Shown piece by piece: positions 62,832 through 64,000 of a DNA stretch of 64,000 nucleotides; position 1 is the stretch's first letter; each line of letters begins with the position of its first letter. Source of the DNA: Ruminococcus sp. AF41-9 (GTDB taxonomy: Bacteria; Bacillota; Clostridia; Lachnospirales; Lachnospiraceae); contig NZ_QUDO01000009.1 of assembly GCF_003477525.1 (NCBI RefSeq), positions 46,725-110,724 of the forward strand. Direction: 5' to 3'. Below the pieces are notes generated by a model. That model did not search any database, was not told the origin of the DNA, and saw nothing but the letters and a program-made list of their open reading frames with translations. The translations under genes were made by a program, and so were the position numbers.

Positions 62832-63587
62832 ATGGCAAACGTAAACAATATTGAAGGTATGCTGGGAAGCATGGATTTGTCAAACGTTGAACAGAAAGCA
62901 GTTACTTTAAATGTAAGCAAACGTCTTCCTGCAATTATGCTGGTGGACACATCTGGTTCTATGGGAAGCTATGAAGATCTGCTGAAAAGATCTGTAGAGG
63001 GACTCTATGAAGCTATTTTAGCTGACCGCACCGCAAGTAACTCTACAGAACTGGCAGTTTTAACTTTCAATAGTGACATTGAAATTCTAGAACGTATGCG
63101 TGAAATCAAGGCACAGGAGGCCAAAGGAAAAAACCTTGATTTCCACTGCCACGGCTGTACTCTTACGGGACTGGCATTAAAAAATGCTATTATGCAGATT
63201 GAAGGCAGAAAAAAAGTATATGCTAAAGTTGTCCCAAAGATAAAGTATTATGCACCGATCATTTTCCTGATTTCTGACGGAGTACCGGAATGCTATGACG
63301 AAAATGTAAAACCGCAGGAAGCAGAAGCAATGGCATTCAGCAAAGCGTATATTAAGAGAGAAGTAGCCGCAAATAGATTGGTTGTTATTTCTGTAGAAGT
63401 CAGTGATCACTGCGACCATGCTCTTATGAGAGAACTTACTGGTCTTAAAAACGATAAACATGTGACCAAAGTCAGCAATGCATCAGAACTGGCAAACTTC
63501 TTCAAAGTAACTTCATCCATTATTATCTCCAGTTCTAAGAGAGGAACCAAAGACTTAAATAATATTCCTTTCGCTGACATGAAATAG
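62832..63587 (+). CDS. TerY-like von Willebrand factor A protein
   Basis: 251 residues after AAGGAGG. The MIDAS site is complete: D-x-S-x-S in LVDTSGSMGSYED, Thr in HGCTLTGLALKN, and Asp in IFLISDGVPE. Extra Cys/His (DFHCHGC, SDHCDH) may bind another metal. A short leader helix INNIEGMLGSMDL-like (NIEGMLGSMDLSNVEQ) precedes the domain. In TerY-P triads such vWA proteins are the substrate or scaffold of the kinase. It follows the kinase gene by 35 bases. Confidence 0.92.
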   Translation: MANVNNIEGMLGSMDLSNVEQKAVTLNVSKRLPAIMLVDTSGSMGSYEDLLKRSVEGLYEAILADRTASNSTELAVLTFNSDIEILERMREIKAQEAKGKNLDFHCHGCTLTGLALKNAIMQIEGRKKVYAKVVPKIKYYAPIIFLISDGVPECYDENVKPQEAEAMAFSKAYIKREVAANRLVVISVEVSDHCDHALMRELTGLKNDKHVTKVSNASELANFFKVTSSIIISSSKRGTKDLNNIPFADMK

Positions 63588-63601
63588 TTTATAGGCGACA
63601 T

Positions 63602-63643
63602 CTTGCATACTGATATAACAGATACTGTAAATCAGTATGCAAG
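63602..63643. terminator. Hairpin between the two vWA genes
   Basis: CTTGCATACTGAT and ATCAGTATGCAAG form a perfect 13-bp stem, extended by GACA/GTGTC. No U-tract follows, so it may only tune expression of the second gene. Confidence 0.6.
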
Positions 63644-63667
63644 TGTCTCATCAAAGGGAGAAAAGCC

Positions 63668-64000
63668 ATGAATATTTCAGAAATTCAAAGCATCCTTGGT
63701 ACGATAGATTTGAAATCATCTAGAGATATGCTGGTATCAAAAAAATATAATGTGTTCATTATGATCGATATATCGAAGTCGATGGCTTTATATAAAGAAT
63801 TGTTAAAAGATGCTATTTTCCATTTATATAATTCACTTAGGGAATATAAACAGGAAATAGAATTAACTCTTATAACTTTTCACCAGTTTACAACTTTATA
63901 AATGATAGACTTGTTGATGAATCAGCTGTTTTAAGGCCTTTGTCATGGCATTTGATTTTATATGTGTTTCGATATTTTTCACGAAAGTGGCAAAAAATAT
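63668..64000 (+). CDS. Second vWA-domain protein, frameshifted as read and cut by the window end
   Basis: AAAGGGAGAAAAGCC precedes the ATG. The start NISEIQSILGTIDLKS mirrors NIEGMLGSMDLSN of the first vWA protein, and IMIDISKSMALYKEL holds the D-x-S-x-S site. The frame stops at 63901, but adding one T to the TTT at 63895-63897 continues it as TTFINDRLVDESAVLRPLSW to the window end. It is a paralogue of the gene before it. The rest is outside the window. Confidence 0.75.

Noticed and set aside
48245..64000. Integrative conjugative element
   Set aside because: A VirD4-like ATPase and SSBs are present, but I see no relaxase, VirB4, integrase or other transfer gene in the window. The ATPase also lacks membrane helices.

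Overview
The window looks like a gut Lachnospiraceae chromosome (Blautia-like; judged by eye from gene content, roughly 40 % GC, strong GGAGG ribosome sites and many short U-tailed terminators). It carries [FeFe]-hydrogenase maturases, FeoA/FeoB, flavinylated surface proteins, Gx-type membrane proteins and DUF5052/DUF6110-type small proteins. I see no rRNA, tRNA or CRISPR.

Layout. 1-4.8 kb: cell-surface genes (end of a transglutaminase-like protein, a small secreted protein, an MBOAT O-acyltransferase with a DHHW/AlgX-like partner, an SH3b protein). 4.9-7.3 kb: hydE and hydF. 7.7-11.8 kb: ferrous-iron block (DUF2325, two feoA, feoB, a FeoB-associated Cys-rich peptide, a Fur-like regulator). 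12.2-18.4 kb: metal block (DUF6110 plus an unusual P1B ATPase, a DtxR-family regulator, an HMA chaperone plus a Zn/Cd-type ATPase, an ArsR regulator). 18.5-28.9 kb: an extracytosolic flavin electron-transfer module (Gx protein, two Ig-repeat surface proteins, a membrane-anchored FMN-binding protein, a NapH/NosR-like iron-sulfur membrane protein, ApbE, a triple FMN-binding protein). 29-48 kb: ordinary chromosome (M56 peptidase, enolase, serine hydrolase, citrate synthase, thioesterase, recombinase-like protein, GH13 enzyme, RidA, a Mn2+-riboswitch-controlled exporter, nitroreductase and others). About 48.25 kb to the right edge: an accessory island that begins inside a truncated B12-binding radical SAM gene.

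The most interesting regulatory observation is a recurring operator TTAG-N6-CTAA (ten exact copies, three one-base variants), which equals one dimer half of the DtxR/IdeR consensus. It lies upstream of DUF2325, feoA, feoB (four sites at an exact 17-bp period), the flavin module, a small gene/HMA pair and enolase. This suggests one iron regulon joining external flavin-based reduction to Feo import, with the DtxR-family protein at 14.8-15.2 kb as candidate regulator.

The island is the best candidate for an undescribed system. It contains an HTH-type protein, a guanylate-kinase-like protein, an SSB fused to trigger-factor domains (broken as read), a second SSB, a GH-E (HNH/EndoVII) nuclease with a Gly/His tail, a VirD4/HerA-type ATPase with a tightly linked partner, a zinc-ribbon membrane protein, a PIN nuclease, a TerY-P-type protein kinase and two vWA proteins. 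No relaxase is present, so it reads as a phosphorylation-controlled nucleic-acid-processing conflict system rather than a conjugation module.

Seven reading-frame breaks in the window are each explained by one missing base at or beside a short same-base run, so sequencing or assembly error is a serious alternative to real gene loss. The two nonsense codons in the SSB fusion are not explained that way.
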